Positions 34,761 to 42,704 are shown, counted from the first letter of the stretch. The stretch: DNA of 64,000 nucleotides from Pseudanabaena sp. BC1403 (GCF_002914585.1 NZ_PDDM01000026.1:1-64000), one strand, 5' to 3'. Translations and numbers: made by a program. The notes: generated by a model from the letters alone, not told the origin.

Positions 34761-34871
34761 CTACCATCTTGCATGGGTGTAGTTTTCAAGGATTTTGTGG
34801 TCTTTGCTTAGTAGGATATTTTCGTTATCTCCATAAAGCCAAATTACAACATGGGTGTCAAGGTAAATCAA
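34761..34871 (-). pseudogene. PIN-domain (VapC-type) toxin with internal deletion
   Basis: From a TTG at 34871 the minus strand reads LIYLDTHVVIWLYGDNEN, then ILLSKDHKILENYTHARW and a stop, 36 codons in all. The first half is the N-terminus of a PIN toxin (first catalytic Asp in YLDTHVV). The second half is the C-terminus of the same family (ILLTKD..I..NY..A.W). The roughly 80-90 residues between them, with the other catalytic acids, are missing, and the frame was kept. It overlaps the 3' end of the antitoxin gene by 14 nt, as in the intact modules. Confidence 0.75.
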
Positions 34872-35094
34872 GGTTTATTTCATGCTCCCAAGAGATATTT
34901 ACAAGATCGTCAGGATCGCCAATATATACTTCTGGGTGAGGTACAAGATTGTCAAGTTTGCTTTTTTTCTGTATTGGTAGTATTTGGAAGCGTTTGCCTT
35001 GCCAATCAAGTTCGATGGGGTCGCCTGTGGTGGCGATTTCTTCTAGTAGGTTAATAAAGTTGGTGGTGAGTCTATCTACAGGTATGGTTTTCAT
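34858..35094 (-). CDS. antitoxin of the decayed PIN toxin locus (Phd/YefM-like)
   Basis: 78-residue protein: MKTIPVDRLTTNFINLLEEI, then DPIELDWQGKRFQILPI and an acidic C-terminal segment with PHPEVYIGDPDDL. The N-terminal half has the Phd/YefM-type DNA-binding layout and the acidic tail would wrap the toxin. The gene is intact although its PIN toxin partner has lost its core, so it is now an orphan antitoxin. Confidence 0.65.
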   Translation of the reverse strand: MKTIPVDRLTTNFINLLEEIATTGDPIELDWQGKRFQILPIQKKSKLDNLVPHPEVYIGDPDDLVNISWEHEINLDLP

Positions 35095-35116
35095 ATATTC
35101 AATTATGAATTATCAA

Positions 35117-35353
35117 TTACGAATATTCCTCAAACTCTGGTAAGGATGCCTCAAAGTCATCTGACATAAATATTTTACCTTTGTCATTGCCAAATAACGA
35201 TCGCTTGGGGGTAATGGATACTAGTCGAGCTACGGGCTGATCGCCTTGAGTAATAACAATTTCCTGTCCAGCGATCGCTAAGTCGAGTAAGTGAAGTAGT
35301 TGAATTTGGGCTTCGGAAATGTCGATTTTTAAGGAGGGTTCGGAGGCTAACAT
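35117..35353 (-). CDS. Phd/YefM-family antitoxin
   Basis: 78-residue protein with the clear Phd pattern: KIDISEAQIQLLHLLDLAIAG, then EIVITQGDQPVARLVSI, and a C-terminal tail (FMSDDFEASLPEFEEY) that in this family binds a PIN (VapC) toxin. It lies 22 nt upstream of the other antitoxin on the same strand. A toxin gene of its own is not present in the expected place; a PIN C-terminal fragment lies on the opposite strand at 35399. Confidence 0.8.
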   Translation of the reverse strand: MLASEPSLKIDISEAQIQLLHLLDLAIAGQEIVITQGDQPVARLVSITPKRSLFGNDKGKIFMSDDFEASLPEFEEYS

Positions 35354-35398
35354 AACTTTGTGAGTTAACAGCTAAGATTTAGGATAGCACTATTATTT

Positions 35399-35561
35399 AT
35401 GGCTGATGAGTCGTTTGAGTCCGTGCCGATATCGTTTGCGGATGCTTGTTTGGAGAGGATGGCTGGGCAAATACCGAATAGTGCAGTGATGACTTTGGAT
35501 AGTGATTTTAAGATTTATCGGAAGTATCGCAATGAGGCGATCGCAGTAATTTTGCCACGAT
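35399..35561 (+). pseudogene. 5'-truncated PIN-domain toxin fragment
   Basis: The plus strand reads MADESFESVPISFADACLER, then TLDSDFKIYRKYRNEAIAVILP. These are the last two conserved blocks of VapC-like PIN toxins (ADAC and T.DSDF with catalytic Asp residues). The N-terminal half is absent, and the frame runs on past the natural end into the 62-bp repeat. It is therefore a remnant and not a working toxin. Confidence 0.75.
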
Positions 35562-35598
35562 CGCGCCTGTGGTTTATTACAAAGCAAAGTGTGATCGC
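35536..35598. repeat. 62-bp direct repeat, copy 2
   Basis: Partner of 34655-34717, 881 bp away in the same orientation. It begins at the EAIAVILP codons of the PIN fragment. Confidence 0.75.
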
Positions 35599-35625
35599 GC
35601 CAAAATCAAGATTTGCTAATTATAA

Positions 35626-36675
35626 TTATCCAAAATCACCACGTCCATCACAGGCTGCATTGAAGCTTGCCACTTTGATTTCGTGATCTGTTTCAGTTTT
35701 CCAAGTCCATTTACCTGATGTTTCCGCAATAATCGTGATTTCTCCTGCACATTTTTCGACTTTAGATAGTCCTTTTGTCATAGTTGCGCGATCGCTTGCT
35801 GAATGTTTACAAGTGCGCGTAACTTCCGTGCAGATGAATTTGAATTTATCGAGACGTTTATCTTTGTTGTCCTTTAGTTCAATTAGAGCTTTAAAAAGCT
35901 CTGGTTGAACATGACCATATTGATTTGTACTTCCCACAGATAGAACTGCAAGTTCAGCATCAATCAAAGTCAATAACTCTTTCAATTCATCACCATTTTT
36001 AGGGTAGGCTCCATGATGAGGGATTTTGACAATATTCGCCTTAGCTTGTCCAGTTGCTGACATACTACTTTTTACAACAGATAGATAATCGGCTAAACCA
36101 TCATTTTCTAGATCTGCAAGTAACATTGCGGAGAATTTTCCATACTCAACTCTTAATACAACTGAGATTTCATTTATCTTGCCCTTGTGTTTTTGGGTCG
36201 CGGTAAAAATTGATCTTGGATGTAGGGTATAGATTTTAAGATTGCTTAGATTATATGGAGTCGGATCGCACAAAGCCTCAACAAAACGAACTTTATGACT
36301 TTGATCCCAGTCATTAAGACTTTTTAGAGCGTCTTCTAAAGCTCTGTGGTCAGCATCTTTACCTATTTGAGAGTCTAACTTTTCAATAGCATCCTGATAA
36401 ACGCCGTAGGGTAAACTAAATATTTCTATTTCACCACCACTGTTAAACCATAGCTCAAGAAATTCAACTAGCCTTATTAGAGAAGTAAATGGAAAGTGGT
36501 CTCTATGTTTGTGTGTGATATAAATTCTGTTGATTTTATGGAAGTTTCTTTGCTGAAGCCATTTATAAATAAATCGCGATTTATTCCCTAGATCCACTAT
36601 GACAAGGGCATCTTCAGAATGAATAGCGATACAGTCTGCATTACCAACTGGTAAGAATACAATTTCACAAGTCAT
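35626..36675 (-). CDS. metallo-beta-lactamase-fold hydrolase (ComEC-like), last gene of the methylase operon
   Basis: 349 residues. The MBL-fold metal site is intact: ITHKHRDHF (His55, His57, Asp59, His60), the downstream Asp in MLLADLENDG and the C-terminal KIPHHGAYPKN. This arrangement is that of the ComEC/Rec2 C-terminal MBL domain and of free-standing relatives predicted to be nucleases or phosphodiesterases. It has no membrane segments, so it is cytoplasmic. Its ATG overlaps the stop of the DNA methylase by 1 nt (TAATG), so the two proteins are probably made together. Role inferred: effector or accessory nuclease of a methylation-based system. Confidence 0.82.
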   Translation of the reverse strand: MTCEIVFLPVGNADCIAIHSEDALVIVDLGNKSRFIYKWLQQRNFHKINRIYITHKHRDHFPFTSLIRLVEFLELWFNSGGEIEIFSLPYGVYQDAIEKLDSQIGKDADHRALEDALKSLNDWDQSHKVRFVEALCDPTPYNLSNLKIYTLHPRSIFTATQKHKGKINEISVVLRVEYGKFSAMLLADLENDGLADYLSVVKSSMSATGQAKANIVKIPHHGAYPKNGDELKELLTLIDAELAVLSVGSTNQYGHVQPELFKALIELKDNKDKRLDKFKFICTEVTRTCKHSASDRATMTKGLSKVEKCAGEITIIAETSGKWTWKTETDHEIKVASFNAACDGRGDFG

Positions 36676-39449
36676 TAGAAATTCTCCCTACCAGTCATTC
36701 TACTCAATTTAGTTTTTAGTTCATCATTAGACAGATAGGGATAAGGTGTATGGCGAAATTTTCTCAATGCCCAAGGTCGTTGAGCGAGTTCCTCAAACGT
36801 TTCTATGTCTTCAGCAAGTTCTGCTCTAAAAACTGTACCATCGAGCGCCCAACCTGGTAATTCTTGTGGTAATGGCAACCATGCTTCTTCGTTATCATCT
36901 AATAGTCCGCTAAGACGCAACAAAATTTGATCGTTGTCTTGGCTAATTTCCAAAACTTGACCAATAACAGTCAAGGTCTTTCTTTTTTGCTCTTCTTGCC
37001 AAGCTTTTAATTCTGGAGATTTACCTGTGCGCTGACGTTTAATCCAAGTGGGATTTCCATAGGATTTTTCTACTAAACGATTCAATTGTTCTCTTAGAGG
37101 ATCGGGATTTGGAATAGGTTCACGATTTTGATCCCGCTTAACCATTTGAGCGGTGACATCAATAATTTCTTGATCTACTGACAGAGGAAGTTGGAAATGA
37201 AGGAGAATATCTTCTGTTAGATTAATAGTCCCACGACCAAACATAGATAGTTCCACTGCTAAATCTGAAGATAGAATTCCCAATAACCACAATCTTTGTT
37301 CTTTAAAGCTAAGTTTTTCCCAGTTTTTAGGTTGTTGATCTGGTTTATATCCTTTGTTCGTCATCTGAGCTTCTTGAATAGGTAAGATAAGCCAAATACT
37401 GTCATTGGGACAGAAGCCAGTTGTATCTAGTTGTACAGGAAGAGGTTTATTATTCTTAGACGAAATACTTGCTATACTACCCACAAGGATTTTTGGCTTG
37501 TCAAATAGATGAGCAACTTTAAATCGAGGTCTTTCTAAAGCAATTGAGTCATACACGATCCATTGCATACGAGTATCGACTCTTTCAGGGTCAGCCCAAA
37601 GAGAGCCTTCTTTCCCCCATGTTCTTCGCCATGTTCGTTTATATGGTCTATCGACAGGTGGATTTTCAACAGAAATATTACCTGCATGATGCTTGACTCC
37701 ATTGAAAACAAAAAAGAGATTTAATAATGAAATTGTTGAAACAAATAGATTAACTTTGGGTGCTGTAATGTTAGTCCAATCCCCATTAGGCTTGACTGAT
37801 GAAGTCCATGAAATTCCTAAGTAGCCATCATTGCGTATCTCAGGAGTTTCAGCACCAGAAATAACTTTTCTTGAAATAGAATAATATTTTTTAGGATGTC
37901 CCACGGAACCAGAGACTACGCACGTATCTTGTCTAGCACTAACCCCAATAGTTCCTACAGGTAGTTGCCAAATCTCAAATAGGTTACATTTACTAGATAA
38001 AGTCTTGCGAATATCTGATATACCATGTTTTTTACCTGAGATAAAAGAGCTTGGTAAAATAAATGCAAATTGAGAACCATCATCTAGCCAATTGATAGAT
38101 TGTTTGACAAACTCAAAGGCTAATTGCTTATCTCCTCTTATCTCAAAGGGAGGGTTAGCAATCAGAATGCGAGGCTTATTGCCAATTTTTTGGATGATAT
38201 TTTCTTTTTTTAAGAATTCGTAATTTTCACCATAAAACTTTGGAGATGGTAGAAGATCGGAAATGCCAGCAGATTCCCTAGCTAGAAAATAGCGAAGCTG
38301 AGTGATTAAATTGACATCCCTATCTAAATCGTTGCCGATTACATGATTAGCTAAATAATCCCTTCGTGATTGTTCATCAGTAGGAATGTCTGACATTTGA
38401 GCAAGCCGAGCAGTAGCTGCTAAAAGCAAACTTCCTGAACCAGCCGCAGGATCGAAAATAACCCGTTCTTCTGGACGAATACGTTCTAATGGCAATAACT
38501 CAAGCATTTTTTCGGCAACTTTGATCGGGGTGTAATGTCGATTCAAATCCCCCCAAGTATTTCCATTTAAGTCGTCAGGTAATTCTATAATTGCTTTTTC
38601 GTATAAACTGCCCACATCACGTTGATTAGTTAAAGCAAAACTAACAGATTGCCCCATATACAGAGCAAGCTGTTGTCGAATTACTTCGTTAGTAAATTGT
38701 GCGGACTCCAAAGCCCGCCTAAAAAAGCCATTGGTACGAGTCACCATAAGATTAAGCAAATCTATGGGATCGTTTGTTTGAGATAATTCAGCAGCCCCGA
38801 AAAAGCCCTTATCCTGCAAAATTCTTGCTGCTAAATAGGCGATCGCTACTCGGATAACATGACCTTGAATCTCATTTCTTGATGAACCTATTCCTTGAGA
38901 AGACTTAACTTTTTTTAATGCTTCTTCAATAGCTTTTTGGAATGCTTTATCAATCCGTTCCTGTTGACGGAGTAAAAATGTAAAACTTCTTTCAGAAATA
39001 GTTTCTTCTAGATCTGAAAGTGATAACTGCCCTTGACGAAACTGTGAAAGAGCTTTTGGCGTAAAAAGATGAGGCTTAGGAGAAACTAGCGTTTCACGCC
39101 AAGCATTAATATCTAAAGTTTTTTCATCTAATCTTTTAGAAGAATCAGAAGGTGTTACAAGATGTAGATGCTCTGAACCAACCAGTAACCCTCCCCGAAC
39201 TGGCCATTCTTCCAGTCTTCGTCTCCATCGATCTAGATCATTTTCATCAGAGACAGGCTGAACAAAGAAAGCAAGAATATTAGCATTAGGACGTAAACCA
39301 CCATCTGTCCATAAAGCTTCAATTTTTACTATTCCTTGAGTGTCAATTTCTGGCATAGGAATATTCCGCATTGGTTCGATCTGATAACGATCCTTCCAAA
39401 TACGTTGAGTTAAATCTAAAGCTTCATTAAACAGTGCTTGGCTAGTCAT
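36675..39449 (-). CDS. large N6-adenine DNA methyltransferase
   Basis: 924 residues. A roughly 170-residue N-terminal domain of unknown fold precedes a helical region (about 170-300). The methylase core follows, with motif I FDPAAGSGSLL (about 330) and motif IV NPPFE (about 434), so an amino-methylase of the HsdM / type IIG layout. The C-terminal 350 residues may recognise DNA (target-recognition-like), then a charged end (LKTKLSRMTGRENF). No PD-(D/E)XK motif is evident to me. It lacks an HsdS or HsdR neighbour; instead it is coupled to an MBL-fold protein and a MerR-like regulator. Few HIP1 sites suggest transfer. Confidence 0.85.
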   Translation of the reverse strand: MTSQALFNEALDLTQRIWKDRYQIEPMRNIPMPEIDTQGIVKIEALWTDGGLRPNANILAFFVQPVSDENDLDRWRRRLEEWPVRGGLLVGSEHLHLVTPSDSSKRLDEKTLDINAWRETLVSPKPHLFTPKALSQFRQGQLSLSDLEETISERSFTFLLRQQERIDKAFQKAIEEALKKVKSSQGIGSSRNEIQGHVIRVAIAYLAARILQDKGFFGAAELSQTNDPIDLLNLMVTRTNGFFRRALESAQFTNEVIRQQLALYMGQSVSFALTNQRDVGSLYEKAIIELPDDLNGNTWGDLNRHYTPIKVAEKMLELLPLERIRPEERVIFDPAAGSGSLLLAATARLAQMSDIPTDEQSRRDYLANHVIGNDLDRDVNLITQLRYFLARESAGISDLLPSPKFYGENYEFLKKENIIQKIGNKPRILIANPPFEIRGDKQLAFEFVKQSINWLDDGSQFAFILPSSFISGKKHGISDIRKTLSSKCNLFEIWQLPVGTIGVSARQDTCVVSGSVGHPKKYYSISRKVISGAETPEIRNDGYLGISWTSSVKPNGDWTNITAPKVNLFVSTISLLNLFFVFNGVKHHAGNISVENPPVDRPYKRTWRRTWGKEGSLWADPERVDTRMQWIVYDSIALERPRFKVAHLFDKPKILVGSIASISSKNNKPLPVQLDTTGFCPNDSIWLILPIQEAQMTNKGYKPDQQPKNWEKLSFKEQRLWLLGILSSDLAVELSMFGRGTINLTEDILLHFQLPLSVDQEIIDVTAQMVKRDQNREPIPNPDPLREQLNRLVEKSYGNPTWIKRQRTGKSPELKAWQEEQKRKTLTVIGQVLEISQDNDQILLRLSGLLDDNEEAWLPLPQELPGWALDGTVFRAELAEDIETFEELAQRPWALRKFRHTPYPYLSNDELKTKLSRMTGRENF

Positions 39450-39457
39450 GGTAATTG

Positions 39458-39931
39458 TTAACTTGCTAATGCAAGCCCTGCACGTTTCTCAAAATCAAGT
39501 ACATGATGCTTTTCAGCCTCCTTGAATAATTCAGTAATAATGTCACCGATCGCACCAACTTCATGAATTACAACTTGTCCTTTATTAACTCCTGAAGCCT
39601 CCAATACAGTCAAACCAAAATGTCTCAGATCTTCGACTAAGTACAATTGTGAATTTACCAAAACAAGTTTGTGTGCAAAAAAGGAAGGCTCATAATCATG
39701 TTCTTTGAGAAAAACAAGTACTTTGCGAATCTCCTGAAGTGTGAGATTTTCTCTGAGTCTCTCAATAGTTTTGATCTCAAGTACTTGTTGCCAGCTATAA
39801 ACGACTTTTGGATGTTTGGGATTACCAAACTTCAAAGGCACAACTAGCTTGGTGCGGTCAAGGTAACTGAGCCTACCAGAGTCAATCCCTGTTAGGTCAA
39901 TAGCTTCTTGCCTTGTAAAACCATTTGTCAT
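39458..39931 (-). CDS. MerR-like HTH regulator of the methylase operon
   Basis: 157 residues. The N-terminus (TRQEAIDLTGIDSGRLSYLD, then a beta-wing and VYSWQQVLEIKTIERLRENLTLQEIRKVLVFL) is a MerR-type winged helix-turn-helix with its two following helices. The C-terminal 80 residues (HKLVLVNSQLYLVEDLRHFG ...) are not a standard MerR effector domain. The methylase starts 8 nt downstream. Likely it represses or tunes the operon; two near-identical direct repeats lie upstream. An alternative is that it is a DNA-binding subunit of the system. Confidence 0.7.
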   Translation of the reverse strand: MTNGFTRQEAIDLTGIDSGRLSYLDRTKLVVPLKFGNPKHPKVVYSWQQVLEIKTIERLRENLTLQEIRKVLVFLKEHDYEPSFFAHKLVLVNSQLYLVEDLRHFGLTVLEASGVNKGQVVIHEVGAIGDIITELFKEAEKHHVLDFEKRAGLALAS

Positions 39932-40163
39932 ATTGAGCTTAAATACTCTAGTACTGGGATTTTACTCATTTGTTTAAATCAAGAGTCTAAATTTAAACAT
40001 TTGTTTACATATACTCTAAATTGTGAATGCCATTAAGTCTAGTAGCCTCCTGAAGAAAGTTTGTGCGTGGCTCCTAGAGCCTTCGGAACAATCCCAAAAA
40101 AGCAAAGAGCCTATAATTGTATACTTGTCTTGAATTGTCCTTAATAATTTTTGCTTAATCCTA
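39932..40163. other. upstream region of the methylase operon with direct repeats
   Basis: Two copies of CATTTGTTTAAAT/CATTTGTTTACAT (39967-39979 and 39998-40010) are spaced 31 bp, about three helical turns, upstream of the regulator start. They are candidates for its operator. The rest up to 40163 shows no gene. Confidence 0.45.
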
Positions 40164-40278
40164 AATTGACGAACAAGAACCCAAAGACCAAATATTAGCC
40201 GACTTACAAGAATCTGTAAGGCTTGCAGAAGCAGGAAAAACATTTCCTGTAGCACAACTTTGGGAAGACGCTATTTAA
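40164..40278 (+). pseudogene. fragment of an antitoxin-like protein C-terminus
   Basis: An in-frame stretch between stops reads DEQEPKDQILADLQESVRLA and then EAGKTFPVAQLWEDAI. The pattern ILADL..S...A..GKT.PV..LW is one I recall from the ends of small antitoxin-like proteins in cyanobacteria. There is no start codon or N-terminal part, so it is a remnant. Confidence 0.35.
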
Positions 40279-41080
40279 TTAATGTGGGAATCGGGAAAGT
40301 AGCACCTTGCAGATAAGCATCAAAATGTAGCTTGAAATATTGCCACGAAGTCATTTCTTCACCTTCAATCTTTTCAGATGGTGCATCTTTAAACATAGGC
40401 ACACGAGTTTCGATTTCTTTTTTGAGAATCGCTGGTAGCTCATTAAAATCTTTGACTTTTTTACCAGAAGCACTGTAAATCAGATTGCCTTCTCTCTGTC
40501 CCATTTTCATCCAAGGCAGCCATGGCCCCACGCGATTCCAAGAGAGAACTAATTTCGAGACAGTTGTCGCTTTAGGGTCTTCAAGATCGGCAATGGGAAC
40601 TGCGAGTTTAAATAATTCTACGGAGTTGTACATTGGGCGATCGCAATATTCCGCAAACTTAGGATCATCAGCCAGAGGATTAGGATAGTGACCAAATAAA
40701 TCGAAAATAAATGTTGCCGTATCGCCTTCCACCTCGGCGGGAATATTGCGGCGAAATGTACCTTGAATAGGGCTATTCGCCACATGGACTACAGGTAACA
40801 TCTCGCCAGTCCAAGGATTTTGCCAGTGACGGATCATTTCGCCAGTTTCAGGATCGAGATATAGCAACACTTCGCGCGAGGCAAAGTCCCAAGCCCCATC
40901 ACCTTTGTCGATACATCGCCCCACACTCATACCGACAATTTGAAACAGTTTGCGCTTTGGCTCATTGGGCATAAACGAATATAGATACCCACTCCAAGTC
41001 AGAAATGACGGTGTGCCATCAGTTGTACATCTGGTTTTGACAAACTGCGTAGCCGAAAATTCTCTCGTTTCTGCAAACAT
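40271..41080 (-). CDS. DUF1838 family protein
   Basis: About 270 residues with the family landmarks DGTPSFLTWSGYLYSFMPNEPKRKLF (start of domain), WQNPWTGEMLPVVHVANSPIQ and MTSWQYFKLHFDAYLQG (end). DUF1838 proteins occur in cyanobacteria and proteobacteria and have no known function. Start is set at the ATG at 41080 (MFAETREFS); the frame is open to 41134. A 28-bp perfect palindrome lies between it and the DUF2358 gene upstream. Confidence 0.82.
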   Translation of the reverse strand: MFAETREFSATQFVKTRCTTDGTPSFLTWSGYLYSFMPNEPKRKLFQIVGMSVGRCIDKGDGAWDFASREVLLYLDPETGEMIRHWQNPWTGEMLPVVHVANSPIQGTFRRNIPAEVEGDTATFIFDLFGHYPNPLADDPKFAEYCDRPMYNSVELFKLAVPIADLEDPKATTVSKLVLSWNRVGPWLPWMKMGQREGNLIYSASGKKVKDFNELPAILKKEIETRVPMFKDAPSEKIEGEEMTSWQYFKLHFDAYLQGATFPIPTLIK

Positions 41081-41153
41081 TGATGTTCTCGCTATTTTAG
41101 CTCTTGATTGCTGATCACTAGTTTCAGTGTACAAAATTTATGCGAAATATATC

Positions 41154-41212
41154 CACAAACCCAAAATATGAGAGGCGGCGCGTAGCGCCGCCTCTCATAT
41201 TTTGGGTTTGTG
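41154..41212. terminator. 28-bp perfect palindrome (GTA triloop)
   Basis: Stem 41154-41181 / 41185-41212, one of the longest in the window; core GAGGCGGCGC-GTA-GCGCCGCCTC with AAACCC/GGGTTT ends. It separates two minus-strand genes. Confidence 0.8.
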
Positions 41213-41253
41213 ATAGGGATAAAAGTACATGCGGAAAACCTGATGAGAGATCT

Positions 41254-41655
41254 CTATTTGGTGAAGATAAAATGCTGCTTAATGACATCAAATTTGGTGC
41301 ATTCCCAATAGTCAACATGGGAAATAATTAATTCACCTGCGATATCTAGAGTGAGATCACTCCAGCCTGTAACTGCAATTCTTGGCTTCCAAGGTAAGGG
41401 CGCATCCCAACTCATTGTCCAGCGTGTTTTGATCAAACTATCAGTACGATTAATTGCATGGAGATCAAGCTTGAGATTTTTAAACCAAAAGGTAATAAAT
41501 CCGATCATCTTTTGATATTGCTTGATGCCACGAAAGTTATAGACAGGATCTTTAAAATAGACATCTTCGCTATAAATGCTATAGGTTTGTGCTTCAGGAA
41601 ATTTTGCGTAATCAGCTTGCACAATATCGAGAATGTTAGTCATTGATGTGGTCAT
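41254..41655 (-). CDS. DUF2358 (NTF2-like) protein
   Basis: 133 residues from the ATG at 41655 (MTTSMTNILDIVQADY). The sequence has the NTF2-like cone-fold pattern of DUF2358: IYSEDVYFKDPVYNFRGI, a WTMSWDAPLPWKPRIAVTGWSD core and VDYWECTKFDVIKQ near the end. The family occurs in cyanobacteria and chloroplasts; role unknown. The frame is open to 41733, but the residues upstream of 41655 are basic and unlike the family. Confidence 0.8.
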   Translation of the reverse strand: MTTSMTNILDIVQADYAKFPEAQTYSIYSEDVYFKDPVYNFRGIKQYQKMIGFITFWFKNLKLDLHAINRTDSLIKTRWTMSWDAPLPWKPRIAVTGWSDLTLDIAGELIISHVDYWECTKFDVIKQHFIFTK

Positions 41656-41782
41656 TTTGCGATCGCCTCTAATGAAATCGTGGCATTGACCTTTGATGAT
41701 AACCTTGAGAACGCGCAACCCTAAGAACCTCAAGAGAGATTAGAGCGCTTTACATTAGAAATTATTAATTTAGGAGGATTTT

Positions 41783-42241
41783 ATGTGGGCTAATGCGATC
41801 GCAGCTTATTTACATTATTTAAGCTTAGGACTTATTTTTGCATCTTTATCTACAGAACTATTTACCCTAAAGCAAGACCTAACCAATCGCGATGGATGGC
41901 GAATTCTGATTGCTGATACTATCTATGGAATTGCAGGAATTACAGTCTTAGTAACGGGGATTTTAAGATATTTATATTTTGAAAAAGGCGCAGATTACTA
42001 TTCCCATCAACCAGTTTTCTGGATGAAAATATCTGTATTTATTGTGGTTGGCTTATTGTCGCTATATCCCACAGTCTCATTCTTGATGTGGATTAAAAAC
42101 CTTCGCGCTGAAAAGCCACCAGAGGTAAGCCCAGAGAAAGTCAAAACCTTAAGAACAATCATTCACATTGAGCTTGTTGGATTTAGTCTCATTCCTCTCC
42201 TTGCTTCCATGATGGCAAGAGGAATTACGTTAGGCTTATAA
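41783..42241 (+). CDS. DUF2214 family membrane protein
   Basis: 152 residues with four membrane helices. Characteristic features are AAYLHYLSLGLIFASLSTEL in helix 1, ADTIYGIAGITVLVTGILRY in helix 2 and KISVFIVVGLLSLYPTVSFL in helix 3. DUF2214 is conserved in bacteria without a proven role. Start ATG at 41783 follows AGGAGG by 6 nt, the strongest ribosome-binding site in this area. The gene ends at a short terminator before the convergent arsR. Confidence 0.85.
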   Translation: MWANAIAAYLHYLSLGLIFASLSTELFTLKQDLTNRDGWRILIADTIYGIAGITVLVTGILRYLYFEKGADYYSHQPVFWMKISVFIVVGLLSLYPTVSFLMWIKNLRAEKPPEVSPEKVKTLRTIIHIELVGFSLIPLLASMMARGITLGL

Positions 42242-42249
42242 AAAAATAA

Positions 42250-42270
42250 AGGGGACGATTAGCGTCCCCT
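42250..42270. terminator. short terminator between DUF2214 gene and arsR
   Basis: 8-bp stem AGGGGACG / CGTCCCCT with 5-nt loop between convergent genes. Confidence 0.55.
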
Positions 42271-42274
42271 CTGT

Positions 42275-42646
42275 TTACGAAAGAGCATCTCTTAACATCG
42301 CTAACTTTTCAGGCAAAATGCGATAGTAAATCCAAGTCCCTCGCCGCTCTTTGGTGAGTAATCCTGCCTCAAATAAGACTTTGAGATGATGGCTGACCGT
42401 TGGCTGTGCTAATCCTAAAGTCTCCACCAATTCACAGGCGCATACTTCTTGGCTTGGTTGAGCTGAGATCAAGCTTAAAATTTGTAATCTTGCTGGCTCT
42501 CCCAACACGCGAAAAATCGCCGCAAGATAGCTAGTATCTTCGGCAGTGATGCGACCTTTGAGCAATGGAGGACAACAACGGGTGATCGCCTTAACTTCAG
42601 GCTTAGTTGTATCAGCGATCGCAAAGGTTTTTTGAGCAGTTTTCAT
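42275..42646 (-). CDS. arsR: ArsR/SmtB family metalloregulator
   Basis: 123-residue winged-helix repressor: LGEPARLQILSLI, then the metal-site helix EVCACELVETLGLAQPTVSHHLKVL (Cys69 and Cys71) and the wing RRGTWIYYRI. A Cys24-Cys25 pair in the N-terminal extension could complete a thiolate site for arsenite. It is divergent from gap3-arsJ, with a near-perfect 20-bp palindrome between them, so it probably represses both directions and is released by As(III). Confidence 0.9.
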   Translation of the reverse strand: MKTAQKTFAIADTTKPEVKAITRCCPPLLKGRITAEDTSYLAAIFRVLGEPARLQILSLISAQPSQEVCACELVETLGLAQPTVSHHLKVLFEAGLLTKERRGTWIYYRILPEKLAMLRDALS

Positions 42647-42684
42647 AAAATATATCTTGACATATCGACCTGAAAGCCGTCAAA

Positions 42685-42704
42685 ATATCGATAATTATCA
42701 ATAT
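42685..42704. promoter_or_regulatory. ArsR operator upstream of gap3-arsJ
   Basis: 20-bp palindrome with one mismatch, of form ATATYGAT-N4-ATCRATAT, in the arsR/gap3 intergenic region (39 nt before the arsR start and 29 nt before gap3). The same form occurs at 59377-59396. Confidence 0.7.

Noticed and set aside
40016-40255. Minus-strand 79-codon hydrophobic frame
   Set aside because: It is opposite to the antitoxin-like fragment and shows no ribosome-binding site or family resemblance.
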